From Gaertneriomyces semiglobifer (Eukaryota > Chytridiomycota > Chytridiomycetes > Spizellomycetales > Spizellomycetaceae), in NCBI GenBank assembly GCA_025558075.1, contig JAHLKF010000035.1:62001-126000 (forward strand): a DNA stretch of 64,000 nt. Direction: 5' to 3'. Position 1 is the stretch's first letter. Every line of letters starts with the position of its first letter. Positions 12,655 through 23,064 of the stretch are shown here, one piece after another. Both the position numbers and the translations under genes were made by a program. The notes beneath the pieces are model-generated. The model was not told the DNA's origin, searched no databases, and saw only the letters and a list, made by a program, of their open reading frames with translations.

Positions 12655-13748
12655 GGTATGACCTGGTATCGGGAATTGAGGTTGGCTGTTGTTGCGGTAG
12701 TTGAAACGACGCAGTCGCGTTTAAAACCAACTATTGCTCTGAAAAGGCCGCACAAGGGTAGACTAAGATAGTTCTAGAAATCGCTACAATGCAACAAAGG
12801 TTATGTCCAATATGACCTTCGTGGCGCTCTGCCAAGTGCTGTGAATTTAAAATAGGAAGCTTCTGCGGACAGAACGCCCACAGCAGAAGCGCGTGTTGAC
12901 GTTCTCGATTAAAACGACTACATTTCAACGCTTCAAAGTTAACCGATCATTCTCATAACGAATAGATTCAGGTCGTCCATTTCTAACTCTATCAGCATGA
13001 AAACCCCTCACTCGTGTGGTTCTCTGGCTCCCGCCATGGCCTGCAGGAGAAAGGAGATGCGAGCATGTGCCCAACCATAGCTTATCCTTTGGATTTTCGG
13101 AAGGTAATAAGGTCTGCACGAATCGTAACTGATGTACGTCACAACGCCAGAACGAAACCAAAAGTTTAAACGTCCATCAATGCTAAGAATATTCACTCAT
13201 AAGTGTTGCATAGGAGAGTGCCAAGACAGTAGGACTGCGTATGAACGCAATGCTGTCGCATCTGATCTACGGAATAACAGCAGTCAGTACACACCTCGAT
13301 TGCCAAGTAACAATAGCATGTAGGAACTGAGCCGCTGATGACAGGAGGTACACCCATAAGTTGACACAGCGCAACCTCTGCATCTATTAGGATAGATCCT
13401 TTCCGAATACAACAAGAGGCAACCCCAATTATCATTTACACACTCGGGCTATACACCCTGTGGCCATATAGAGGTCATAGGTCATCTATAGTGCCTGATC
13501 TGATCCGAAATGATGATTTCTACAGTGTTTTCCTTCATCAAGGGCTGCATCTGATTCCCGTGTCAGTTAATTAAACGACTGTTTCCGTCGTTTGTGACTG
13601 GGCCACGTTGCTGCTCTGAGCAGAACGCGAGCATGACTGTGCCGGTCATGTGAATAGTTCATTTAAAGTTACACCCCCAACCCTGGGGGATGTCCCACGG
13701 GAGTGCTTAGGTAATGGAGTACGTCAGTACATGCGAAGTTTTGTCCCC
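12655..13748. other. Gene-free region upstream of CAP
   Basis: No supported gene in about 1.1 kb. It should hold the CAP promoter. Near 13,672-13,700 there is a C-rich tract (TTACACCCCCAACCCTGGGG) resembling the tract at 28,430-28,446. Otherwise nothing is seen. Confidence 0.4.
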
Positions 13749-13957
13749 GAGAGAAGGGGGTATGATAGTTTGTAACACCTTTTTCGGTATCGATAACGCA
13801 AAAGTGGGTGCGGAAGCGGAGTAGATTTCATAGATTTCGGATAAATTGCATAGATTTCGGGGAAAGCGTGTTTTGAAGGAAAAGAAAGGAAATCAATGAA
13901 TGTTATGAAAGTTTCATGAAAGAAATAGAGTTTGGATTGTGCGTGCGACCCAGGGGA
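13749..13957 (+). repeat. Left arm of imperfect ~200-bp inverted repeat
   Basis: This arm begins GAGAGAAGGGGGTATGATAG. Read on the opposite strand, it matches 22,424-22,632 with only a few mismatches over the first ~75 bp, including the ATCGATAAC core and GTGGGTGCGGAAG. Similarity is weaker but recurs later around TGAAAGAAATA and GACCCA. The two arms enclose 8.9 kb, or about 3.5 kb once the younger copia insertion is subtracted. They look like termini of a DNA element. No target-site duplication is evident. Confidence 0.75.
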
Positions 13958-14083
13958 TCGGAAGAGCGTGACTCATAGAACGCCACACAGCCACAGAGAG
14001 TTTCGGACACTCTCGTGTCGTATATGCAAACTCATAGAAGGTTTTGGAATATTTTGAGAGGTATTACCCAACGCAGTCATTTA

Positions 14084-14602
14084 TTAAATAGTCAGGTTGT
14101 ACTCTGACAAACATTCTTCGACAAAGCGCTGCCAGGCCATCTCCAGCAATACCTCACCATAGCAGGCACGAAGATTGTCATGACCACAGTCCATGATGAA
14201 GGCGACAGAACGGGACACGCATATCGCACAAAATAGCAAATAGACTTGAGGTTGATATTGTAAGTGTCCTGGAGGTGCACCAGGCTTAAAGTGAAGTTCC
14301 ACCTCGTAGAGCAATCTTGGCTTATCAGAACCTTAGAGAATCACATAGGTTTGATAGCGACGACGCCGAAGACACGAACCTCCTAACTTGGTGACATATG
14401 TTCGTTCATCGAGAACAGGACCTAACAAGCTTCCCATGGGACCAATGCTTCGAGCAAGATGGGTTCTAAAATTGGTGCGCAAACGTCGTCCAGTAAAAAG
14501 CTTCTCGAAGGTCCGAATACAATCATTCATATGGTCTTTGGCGCGGATCCCGAAAATGAGTTTTCGAAGCTCCACAGGAAGATCGTCAAAAGTCGCTGGC
14601 AT
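14084..14602 (-). pseudogene. F-box-like small gene, interrupted by an in-frame TAA
   Basis: The frame from ATG 14,602 opens with FDDLPVELRKLIFGI, which resembles an F-box helix start. It runs 89 codons to a TAA at 14,333-14,335 and then continues in the same frame to 14,084 (about 82 further codons with Cys-rich and basic content). It is either a 172-codon gene broken by one nonsense codon or two unrelated pieces. It lies divergent from the next gene (58-bp gap), so the two probably share a promoter region. The function is unknown; F-box similarity is weak. Confidence 0.45.
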
Positions 14603-14659
14603 GGCAGGTTGAGGAGATTGCTATTATGAGGTGCATATAAAAAGAGTAGAGTTTGTGAA

Positions 14660-15836
14660 ATGGAAAACCAACATGTAACAATGACTGTCGAAGAAAACGT
14701 ACAAGTACTACACGGTCGTCATGGACGGATATTCAAGATTGAAAATGTCACAAACGACGGCCGCTTTGAGATGCAAATGTTTACCGGCATCCATTGGAGT
14801 GAAGATACGTTGGACGACGTTAAAGTTCAAAAGGTTCTTACCCAACGATTACCACCAGAGCTGAGGGAACGTGTTCTGCAATACACTGTGTTGACAATGT
14901 TGAAAGGACATGCGATTGCAGAGGCTGCTAAACTGGTAGCCATCAGCCAACCGTTGTTAAGATGGTTCTTTCGACGTTTCGTCAGGGGTCTTCACACCGT
15001 GGATAAAGTCTCTACATTCACCATGATTCACCAAACGTTGCGAACATTCAACATCTTACACCTTGTCGCCGGAGCCGCTTTTGAAATTACTCGTGAAGAA
15101 CGAAATTTCGTCGACGACATCTTTGATACGACACTGCAGTACTGTGTTTATCAGTTTCGGAATAATGCTGATTACTCCCCCTGTAACATTCTTTGCAATT
15201 ACTATGATCAGGATCTTTCATTACACATCGCAGAACGCACTGTACAACATGTTACATCGACTCTGGAGGAAGGTAGCGGCATTGACTCGGAATCGATTCA
15301 TTCGCAAGATTTGACATGGTCGGAAGATGCACCATCAACGATGCAAGAAGAGGAAGACGACGAGGATGACGATGAGTTTATTTTGGACGAATCGGGCGAT
15401 GATCGTACATTGATGCACCACCCCTTTGTTCCTTTACGTATCCAAGCATTTGTGAGACACAGAAGCATGCGACAGATGATGATTCGAGTGCGGGAACGTC
15501 CTACAGGTTATGGTGCGGCAGGCCCCATGCGTTTTAAATCCTTGGGATGGGGCGCATGCTGTCTACTCGGTCGGAAACCGATACACATGGATCAACGAAC
15601 ATATTCCATTGTGTCCGTTGTACATCGAAGGGTTTCCAGATGAACTCGAACTTGCTAGAAGAATCGACAAAATTTCCAACGACGACTGTTCCACCAAACC
15701 GTTGGAAGTCATGTGTTGGAAGATTAAACCGCATAGGCGTCGCATTCAAGCACAAGATCGTCAAGGGAATATTTACATGTTGAAACACCATAATATCTGT
15801 TGTGTTGAACAACCTGTCGGATACGTCCAACAATAA
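14660..15836 (+). pseudogene. Hypothetical protein with F-box-like segment, probable frameshift
   Basis: The frame from ATG 14,660 runs to 15,643 (327 codons). It has an LPPELRERVLQY segment at residues ~67-78, again F-box-like, and a strongly acidic stretch (DDEDDDE) around residues 228-236. The downstream coding signal appears to move to another frame at about 15,540, where an overlapping ORF runs to 15,836 and ends with QAQDRQGNIYMLKHHNICC. That tail is similar to the tail of the next gene, which supports a frameshift near 15,540 rather than a true stop at 15,643. An intron is the alternative. The function is unknown. Confidence 0.45.
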
Positions 15837-15939
15837 GACCATGGTTTTAGATAACGATGTAAAAAATATAAAAGCTCTACACTGTTCGCCACTCCCTCGA
15901 AACATTTCTATAGTGTTATTTCAGTTCTCATTCTCACTC

Positions 15940-16323
15940 ATGGTCAAGCGTAAAACCGAAGCCGATGATGCTTGCGACGATGCCCTCAAGCATACCCTCA
16001 GAGTCACCGACCCTGTTGCATTGTTTGCTTATAGACACGCTGTTATCGTCAAAACACCTTTGAGTGGTCGCTTCATGAATGCTGATTCTTTTGCGTTTAC
16101 ACGCCTTCTCCACTCTCTCGATTCTGCTGTTGGACTGCACCTGTTTGCAGCACTTGATCCCCGCTTCAATCGATTGATCTTTTTCTGGGACCATTGTATC
16201 TACACCGCTCGCCCCTATCCTTACGGTAGTGTTTGGAAAGTGTTACCGACAACCTTCAAAGTTCAAGTTCAAGGTCCCAATGGAAACACATATGCGATTC
16301 AACACGACAGTACATGTGTATGA
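15940..16323 (+). CDS. Hypothetical protein, tail related to the upstream gene
   Basis: A 127-codon ORF. I start it at ATG 15,940 (MVKRKTEADD), because the upstream in-frame extension has no coding character. The C-terminus (VQVQGPNGNTYAIQHDSTC) parallels the tail of the preceding gene: aromatic, Gly-Asn, Tyr, His and Cys are at equivalent places. The two are therefore tandem relatives. No known domain. The copia element lies only 75 bp downstream. Confidence 0.5.
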   Translation: MVKRKTEADDACDDALKHTLRVTDPVALFAYRHAVIVKTPLSGRFMNADSFAFTRLLHSLDSAVGLHLFAALDPRFNRLIFFWDHCIYTARPYPYGSVWKVLPTTFKVQVQGPNGNTYAIQHDSTCV

Positions 16324-16402
16324 CTCACTTTCATAATTAGAACATGAATGTTTGTGTTTGACTACCCCTTAAATTTTTTGCGAAAGCTTTTATGCTGCAA
16401 AG

Positions 16403-16679
16403 TGTTGCAGAGGGATCCTGCTGGTGCTCTGATCCTTCTAATAAACTTATGTGTATTCAAGTCTAAGGTTCTAAGAGTACAGTTGAATGCCCGGCATAAG
16501 AGAACCACCCGACGGAAAAGGTCACGTGTCAGGTGTTAGGCACCCAGTCACATGGGTCACGTGCTCATGGGCACATGACGCACGTGTAAGTGCTGATATG
16601 GATAAGAACCCATGTCATAGCGCGCGCCCTGGTTAGGGTATCCCTATGACGTGTATGTCACCGGGACCCCCTTACAACA
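16403..16679 (-). repeat. 3' LTR of copia element
   Basis: A 277-bp LTR with termini TGTTG...CAACA. It is identical to the 5' LTR except for about one base (TGTGTATTC here, TGTGTGTTC there). Confidence 0.95.
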
Positions 16680-16689
16680 CTCCCCCCTC
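16680..16689 (-). other. Polypurine tract of copia element
   Basis: On the element strand it reads GAGGGGGGAG directly next to the 3' LTR, the expected place for plus-strand priming. Confidence 0.8.
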
Positions 16690-16739
16690 GGTGCATGCAC
16701 GACATTTCCTGCAAACTGCCCGACACCTTCAGCAACTGT

Positions 16740-19700
16740 TCAGTGCTTATTGTCAGTGTTCGACACCTTCAGCAGCTTGTCAGCAGTGTCAGGCATTGTC
16801 AGCAACCTGTCAGCAGTGTCAGACACCTTCAGCACCTTGTCAGACACTGTCATCAGCTTGTCAGCAGTGTCGGACGCTGTCAACAACTTGTCAGAAGCGT
16901 CGAACGTGCGGAAACCCATGCGGGGAAGCATGCTGTTCAGAGCAGGTGCTGCTAGGGCCTTGGTAAGTCCGTCAGCAAGCTGGTCGTTAGTGGACACATA
17001 GCGGAGAGCGATTTCCTGGGTCTGATGAACTTTTTCGCGGATGAAATGATGGCGGAGATCAATGTGCTTGGTGCGATTGTGATTAACTGGGTTGTTGACA
17101 AGTTTGATGGCTGCCTGGTTGTCCTCGTACACTGTTAGAGCGCCGTGCGTGTCGGGGCCATGTTCAGTGCCCGGGAGAATGGACTTGTGGGTGTTATTTC
17201 GTGGAAAGTGCTCAAGGAGCGCGATCATCAGTCGACGGAGCCATACTGCCTCTTTGGCGGCCTGAGCTAATGCAATGTATTCCGCTTCTGCTGTAGATTG
17301 TGCTGTGCAGGTCTGGAGCTTAGATGCCCACGAAATAGCGCCTCCGTTCAGCAAGAAGAGGTACGCCGACGTCGAACGTCGATTTTCAGCATTTGCCGCG
17401 AAATCAGCGTCGGAGTAACCATGTAGGGAGGATACTCCCCCGTCTCTAGGGCCATACAAGAGCTTGAGGTTGCGAGTGCCTTTTACATAGCGGAGGACAC
17501 GACGAGCAGCACTCAGATGCTGTTCAGTTGGTTTCGACAAGAAGCGGGACAGTTTGGAAATTGCGAATGCGAGATCGGGCCGTGTAGCGATGGTAAGATA
17601 CATCAAACTGCCGATTATTGACTGATAAATTTTTTGATCAGCCAGGACGTCGTCGTCGGTGGCAGCGACAAGCGATAAGCTGGGCGACAGTGGAACAGTG
17701 ACAGATGTGGCATCGGCAAGGCCATAGCGAAGGACCATGTCATCAATGTATTTGCCTTGGTTCAGTGTCAGGGTGTCAGCAGTGCGTGTGACTTCAATGC
17801 CAAGAATGTACGAAATCTCCCCCATGTCCTCCATCGCGAAACGCCGGGCAAGACCATCCTTAATGAACTGTATGCGGGCCGTCGTGGAGCAGATGGTGAG
17901 GTCATCAATGTACAGGGCGATGATGTCAGGTGTGCCGCCGGCAGCAGGGCGAATGTACAGCGTGGTGTCAAGAACCGTGGGTTGGAAACCAACGGACTTC
18001 AGATAAGTGTCAAGGGTTTGGTTCCATAAGCGCGGTGACTGCTTTAACCCATAGATCGAACGTAGGAGTTTAACGTACGACCCGTCAGGGAGTTGCATAT
18101 GAATGTCGGTGTCGATTACAGCGTTCAGGAATGCCGTGAGGACATCCATTTGGTGGACGACAAGGCCAAAGAACTGAGAGAGAGCCAATAGCAGGCGGAG
18201 TGTGCTGAACTTGACGACCGGGGCATAGGTTTCATTGAAATCGAGACCCGGGCGCTGGGTAAACCCACGGGCAACAAGGCGGGCCTTATACTTCTTGATG
18301 GACCCGTCCGGGTGATGTTTAATCTTGAAAACCCATTTAGAATCGATGGCATAAGCATCAGACGGCAAGGCATCGACGGGCATCCACGTCTGATTGTCAA
18401 GCAGGGATTGGAGTTCCTTATCGATGGCCTGCTGCCAGGCATGACGATCAGGTGAGCGCAGCGCCTGCTTATAAGTGACGGGTTCCCGGGCACGGGGGCC
18501 GTCGAGAGCGGATGCTACTAATGCCTCGACTGTAGGTGCAATTTCCGGGGATTGGTGCTTACGAGCGAAATATTCATCAACAACGGACAAGCCGTGTAAG
18601 ATGAACGCGTCGTTCCATTCAGGTTCAGAATACCCGACGTACTTAACAAAATATTGATGCTCCCCCGTCGGTGCGATCCGTTCATCAACAATGTACTCGA
18701 CTTCAAAAACTTCATCATCGGGAGCGTCGGGAGCGGGATCGACATAGTTGGTTTCATCGAACGTGACGTCGCGGGACCGATGAATGCGCTGTGTCAGGGG
18801 ATCGTAGAAACGGTAACCCGTGGAGTCAGTGTACCCGATCAGTTTCATGCGATGGGCCCGGGGTTCGAGCTTTTTATGGGGACGGCGTTCGACGGGGATA
18901 TGAACATAAGCGTCGGACCACAAGACCCGCAGGTTCGCCACGTCCGCGGGAGAACCGTGCCATTTTTCGTATGGAGTTGCATTGCCGATGGCGCGGGACG
19001 GCGTGCGCTGACGGAGGTAGTTGACAGCAACGACGATTTCCCCCCACAGGTGCTGAGGTATGTGACTCGACAGCATGACCGCCCGGGTTTGTGTCATTAA
19101 CGTCTGATTATAACGCTCGGCGATGCCGTTTTGTGCCGGAGAGTATGCGTGGGTGGGACGAACCCGGGTGCCATGCTGCCGAAGATCGCCGACAAGGGCA
19201 TGACTCAGGTATTCGCCGCCGTTGTCGCATCACAGTTCAAGGATTTTGCATCCATGGAGGTTTTCAGCATGTTGGCGGAAAGCGTGGAATTCGGCGGGGA
19301 CATCGTGTTTATGTTTGATGATGGCGACATGTGCGTATTGAGTAAGTTTGTCGATGAACGTGACAAGGTACGGGCAGTGATCGAGTGTGTCATGCTCGAC
19401 TGACTGCACGTCGCTGTGGATGCGACCAAGGACACGGGTTGCAGGTTGGGGGTTGTCATGATTGAATGGAGAGCGTCGGGACTTAGCGAAACGACACTCA
19501 ACGCAGGTCGCAAGGGTGCCGGGCGCGGAAATACCGTATGCGCGAAGTGCTAGTTGGAGATTAGCAGCGCTCGGATGACCGAAACGTAGGTGCCAGAGCT
19601 TAAGAGTAACAGAGGCAGCGGAACTAGGGGCAGGATCAGCGATAACATGTGAAGTAGGCGGTATATCTTGTGAATAAACAGTGTCAGCAGCCGCAATCGC

Positions 19701-21206
19701 AGGTGTCGGAGGTGTCGGCGGTGTCGACTCGGTCGAATTGGTCGATTCTGGTCGATTTGTCGGAAAGTGCTGTGCCACCGTGTCGGACGCGTGAAGTTGC
19801 TGTGCCGTCGGAGGCGCAGTGACGGTAACCAGGGGCGCAGTCACGGACGGGGGGTCATGGGGGGCGGCACGCGACGTACGATGCGCAATGCGCGCGGACT
19901 TGCGGACATGGGTGGTAAAGGCCTCATATTCAGCCGGAGAGGCAGTGGTATACCCAGCAATAAAATAAAGTTTATTGTGACGTATGACATCAGCTACACG
20001 AGCACCCGACTTGCGATGAGTAATCCACCCGGCACTAAGATCAGCCGAGAAGTCTAAGGCATAACGGGACTGGGCCAATGACGCGAAGGAGAGCAGGTTC
20101 CGCGGACATTCGGGAGCATAGAGCACGTCAGTAAGCTTAAGTAAACCATGACGTGTGTTGATGATTAAGGTTCCCTTGCCGTAAGCAGCGCACGTGCCAA
20201 TGCCAGAGATTTGTCGAGCCGAGGGAAAAGCTTGAAATTCCGTCAGAAGGAAGCGATCGCAAATGATGCTATATGTGGCGCCCGAATCGAGAGCGATGGA
20301 GTGCGGCGCGTCACGGTCAGTCGATAAGACAAGGAAGGCCTCGGGATCGGAGTCGGTGTCAGTGTCGGAGTCGGTGTCAGTGTCGGAGTCGGGCGGGCCG
20401 GAGTCCTCGTCGTCGTGTGCAAGTTCAGCGGCATGTGCGGCCGGGCGGGACTGAGCGCGTTTCTTGGCGTCAATGACAAGGGGACAGTCACGAACATAGT
20501 GGGTGCCTTGGGTGCAGATGTCACAGGGACGGGCCGCCGGCCTGGGACGGCGACGGGGGTGCGTGGCCACGGCGGCAGCGGCAAAGGCTTCAGGAGTCCG
20601 AGGTTTTGTGTATACTGACGCATCCAGGTCCAGTGCAGCAACTTGTAAGGCGTCGAGGGTCTGGGTGTCAGCGGCAACTCGATTTCGAATGCGATCACGG
20701 ACCGAGGGTTTGAGACCGCAGATGTAAGTGAGGCAAACATCGTCAGAGTCCATGTTCGGCAGGGTTAAGCGAATTTTCTCGAAAGCAGAGTTGTATTCGC
20801 CGACGGTACCGGTTTGAGAAAGGTTTCGCAGGGCAAGGCGTTGGGAGTCCAGATATGCAGTAGGAATGAAGCGTTGATGGAGCGCACGACGGAGGGGGTT
20901 CCACTGAGTAATAACGTCGGCTTTTGCAGCAGAGCGGTTCCAGTCTTCCAGCCATGTAAGGGCATGGTCGCGGAGATTGCAGACAGCGACTAAGAAAAGG
21001 TCCTCCTCAGTTAGATCGGGGCGTAAAGTGTGAATCATGTTGATGGAGCGGATGAAGGTCAACAGCCGGGGGGCGGCATCCTGGGGATTGCCGTCGAACG
21101 GGGTGATTTTCTTAAGCGTGTCGGTTAACAGTCGTTCAGCGAACAGTGACGGAGGGTTGTCGGGGGCCGAGAATTCCTCCTTGGCACTGCGGGTCGAGCG
21201 GGCCAT
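16740..21206 (-). pseudogene. Copia gag-pol polyprotein with one in-frame TGA
   Basis: One frame of about 1,489 codons from ATG 21,206 to 16,740, interrupted only by TGA at 19,230-19,232 (codon 659). Domains in order: gag; a CX2CX4HX4C zinc knuckle (~residue 225-240, CDICTQGTHYVRDC); aspartic protease (DSGAT, ~305); an HHCC integrase finger (~535-575); and the integrase core, with Asp near 595 and CDNGGEY at 661 straight after the stop. Then come a chromodomain-like segment (residues ~830-885, EYIVDERI to YVGYSEPEWNDAF), reverse transcriptase (YIDD, ~1100) and RNase H (SDADFA, ~1265). The C-terminal ~50 residues are short SDTADKLL-type repeats. The stop fits a CGA-to-TGA change at the Arg usually found before DNGGE. 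Both halves stay in the same frame. Confidence 0.92.
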
Positions 21207-21483
21207 CTAAAAAAAAGTGTTATACACAGGCAAGGTGCAATAAGGGTCAGTTGTCGTTGAACACAGGCAGGGTGTTCAATAAGCAGTTGTCGTTGATCGC
21301 AGGCAGGGGGATCAATAAGTGTCAGGCATCGTTAATCGCTGGCAGTGGGATTAACGGTGTCGGGAGCGTCGTATGTCGGGAAAACAGCGTGATCGCTCGG
21401 GCAAGTGAGGAATCGTCGGTAACGGGCCGTTCCACCCGGAGACTGAAGGGCAGAGGATAAGCAGGTAACAGCTATCGATGCTA

Positions 21484-21496
21484 GGGGCTCATAACC
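21484..21496 (-). other. Copia primer-binding site, complementary to initiator tRNA anticodon arm
   Basis: Directly inside the 5' LTR the element strand reads GGTTATGAGCCCC. Its complement GGGGCTCATAACC matches the anticodon stem-loop of eukaryotic initiator tRNA-Met, not the tRNA 3' end. This is the half-tRNA priming arrangement known from Drosophila copia. Confidence 0.8.
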
Positions 21497-21773
21497 TGTT
21501 GCAGAGGGATCCTGCTGGTGCTCTGATCCTTCTAATAAACTTATGTGTGTTCAAGTCTAAGGTTCTAAGAGTACAGTTGAATGCCCGGCATAAGAGAACC
21601 ACCCGACGGAAAAGGTCACGTGTCAGGTGTTAGGCACCCAGTCACATGGGTCACGTGCTCATGGGCACATGACGCACGTGTAAGTGCTGATATGGATAAG
21701 AACCCATGTCATAGCGCGCGCCCTGGTTAGGGTATCCCTATGACGTGTATGTCACCGGGACCCCCTTACAACA
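21497..21773 (-). repeat. 5' LTR of copia element
   Basis: A 277-bp LTR, partner of 16,403-16,679, with TGTTG/CAACA ends. It is flanked outside by CAAAG. Confidence 0.95.
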
Positions 21774-21818
21774 CAAAGGCTCTCCTATTTCCTGTTCTCT
21801 GCCTCGCATCTCTCAAAC

Positions 21819-22274
21819 ATGGCCAATCACAATACTATTCACGATGATTCTTCCTCTTCTCACCCTCCTCCTCCTCCTCCTCCACCACCTTACGTCGCCA
21901 CTCCAAAAGGTGCCAGGTCGCTGCTCCGTTGTTCCGCCTGTCTCAAAGCCATTTCCCCCGACGCTCCTCGGGCCTACACCAATTGTTGCCACTTTTACCA
22001 CCTCCGCTGTGTCGCTACGCTTCCTAGTATGGTATGCAGCGGTCCTTTTTGTTCGGCGATTCTAAGCCGCCCTGTCGAAACGGTCTGCTGTTGCCTTTGT
22101 AAAAGCGAGGTTGCCGGTCTCTTGAAACTTCCAGGATGTTCACATCTCTACTGCAGAGACTGTTTTATCCGTACCATCAATAAGGACTATATGTGCTGCG
22201 TCCGGTGTAAGCTAGACGGTGGAGTGAACATTCTCAGCACGCACATTCGTTTCGATGGTGCCTTTCCACAATAA
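21819..22274 (+). CDS. Small RING-like Cys/His-rich protein
   Basis: 151 codons from ATG 21,819. A proline run follows the N-terminus (residues ~18-26). After it come paired cysteines and histidines (CSAC, CCHFYHLRC, CCCLC, CSHLYCRDC, CCVRC) at residues ~46-130, a spacing like a RING or double zinc-finger domain. Such domains often act as E3 ubiquitin ligases, but no partner is known. The copia element inserted 40 bp upstream, so its promoter may now be separated or replaced by the LTR. It shares the inverted-repeat unit with two F-box-like genes, which is suggestive of ubiquitin-related cargo (inference). Confidence 0.6.
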   Translation: MANHNTIHDDSSSSHPPPPPPPPPYVATPKGARSLLRCSACLKAISPDAPRAYTNCCHFYHLRCVATLPSMVCSGPFCSAILSRPVETVCCCLCKSEVAGLLKLPGCSHLYCRDCFIRTINKDYMCCVRCKLDGGVNILSTHIRFDGAFPQ

Positions 22275-22299
22275 TGCCACATGGAAGAACAGATGGAGC

Positions 22300-22370
22300 T
22301 CCCAGACTGGGAATCGAACCCAGGCCTTCCCCTTGACAAGAAGAGATACTAACCACTATACGATCTGGGA
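22300..22370 (-). tRNA. tRNA-Asp (anticodon GTC)
   Basis: A 71-nt cloverleaf on the minus strand. Acceptor stem TCCCAGA/TCTGGGA; D arm GTAT-AGTGGTTA-GTAT; anticodon stem TCTTC/GGGGA with loop TTGTCAA (anticodon GTC); T arm CTGGG-TTCGATT-CCCAG. All expected invariant bases are present. It lies just inside the right arm of the 13.7-22.6 kb inverted repeat. No intron. Confidence 0.93.
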
Positions 22371-22423
22371 TATGTAGTGTTCAACTGAGTCCCCCGCTCA
22401 CTCTGTGTCACCTTCTCCCGGCC

Positions 22424-22632
22424 CCGTGGGTCCCGCGTCAATGCAAACTTTATTTCTTTCACGAATCTTTCATACATTTCCGATTCTTTCTGTTTGTTTC
22501 ATAATAAGACGTGCGTCATATGAAATATATTGCAATCCATTGAAATCTATTGAAATTTACTCCCCTTCCGCACCCACTTTTTCGTTATCGATACCGGAAA
22601 AGGTGTTACAAACTATCATACCCCCTTCTCTC
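22424..22632 (-). repeat. Right arm of imperfect ~200-bp inverted repeat
   Basis: The reverse complement begins GAGAGAAGGGGGTATGATAG and pairs with 13,749-13,957. Confidence 0.75.
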
Positions 22633-23064
22633 CCGCATGATTTTGCTGGACACACAAAATGTATGCTCATGGAGCTCATACGGAGATAAGCTGGATGTCC
22701 TGACGGAGGTCAATGCTAGGAGGTTAATTTTGCATCCGCCCGGAGCTCCCCAGGAGCGCCACTTTCTACATATCCTGCACACCTCCGTCCGGAGCTCCTG
22801 GGGACAACCGGGCCTACATATCCTATACATATACATGGGGAGCTCCTGGGGACATCTACATCTTCTATACAGTCTCTAACTTAGCGCGTGTTGCCTCTTT
22901 TTCTGCTTGCACGTTCAAGTTCCATATCACCTGCAGTAAGATCCACGGGGTCGACCGCTTCTCCTTTTCGGTGGTGTAGATGCCGTTGTAGACGTTATCG
23001 TCATCGCCCTTCGTTTCGGCGGTGTAGATGCCGTTGTAGTTGTTGTCGTCATCGCCTTTCTACA
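22633..23064. other. Non-coding region with repeated GGAGCTCC(T)GGGGACA motifs
   Basis: GGAGCTCCCCAGGAGCGCC, GGAGCTCCTGGGGACAA and GGAGCTCCTGGGGACAT occur at about 22,741-22,855, together with GGATGTCC and GGAGGTC motifs. Similar words (GGATGTCCGCAGGAGCTC, GGATGTCCCACGGAGATC) occur in the large inverted repeat near 54,215-54,270. These look like subterminal repeats of one transposon family, perhaps belonging to the transposase gene that follows. A repeated GGTGTAGATGCCGTTGTAG unit is also present at 22,970-23,040. Confidence 0.5.

Larger units (their letters stand above)
16398..21778 (-). mobile_element. Ty1/copia-type LTR retrotransposon, nearly intact
   Basis: A complete element lying on the minus strand. 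It has 277-bp LTRs that differ at about one position, a 5-bp target-site duplication CAAAG (16,398-16,402 and 21,774-21,778), a primer-binding site, a polypurine tract and one gag-pol frame in protease-integrase-RT-RNase H order. That order defines copia. The near-identical LTRs show recent insertion. The only coding lesion I see is one TGA in the integrase region. Confidence 0.95.

Noticed and set aside
16646..16966. + strand Cys-rich ORFs at the copia 3' end
   Set aside because: They are the complement of the short SDTADKLL-type coding repeats.
20243..20740. Second frame ORF within copia gag
   Set aside because: It is an overlapping shadow of the zinc-knuckle region with repetitive Thr-Pro composition.
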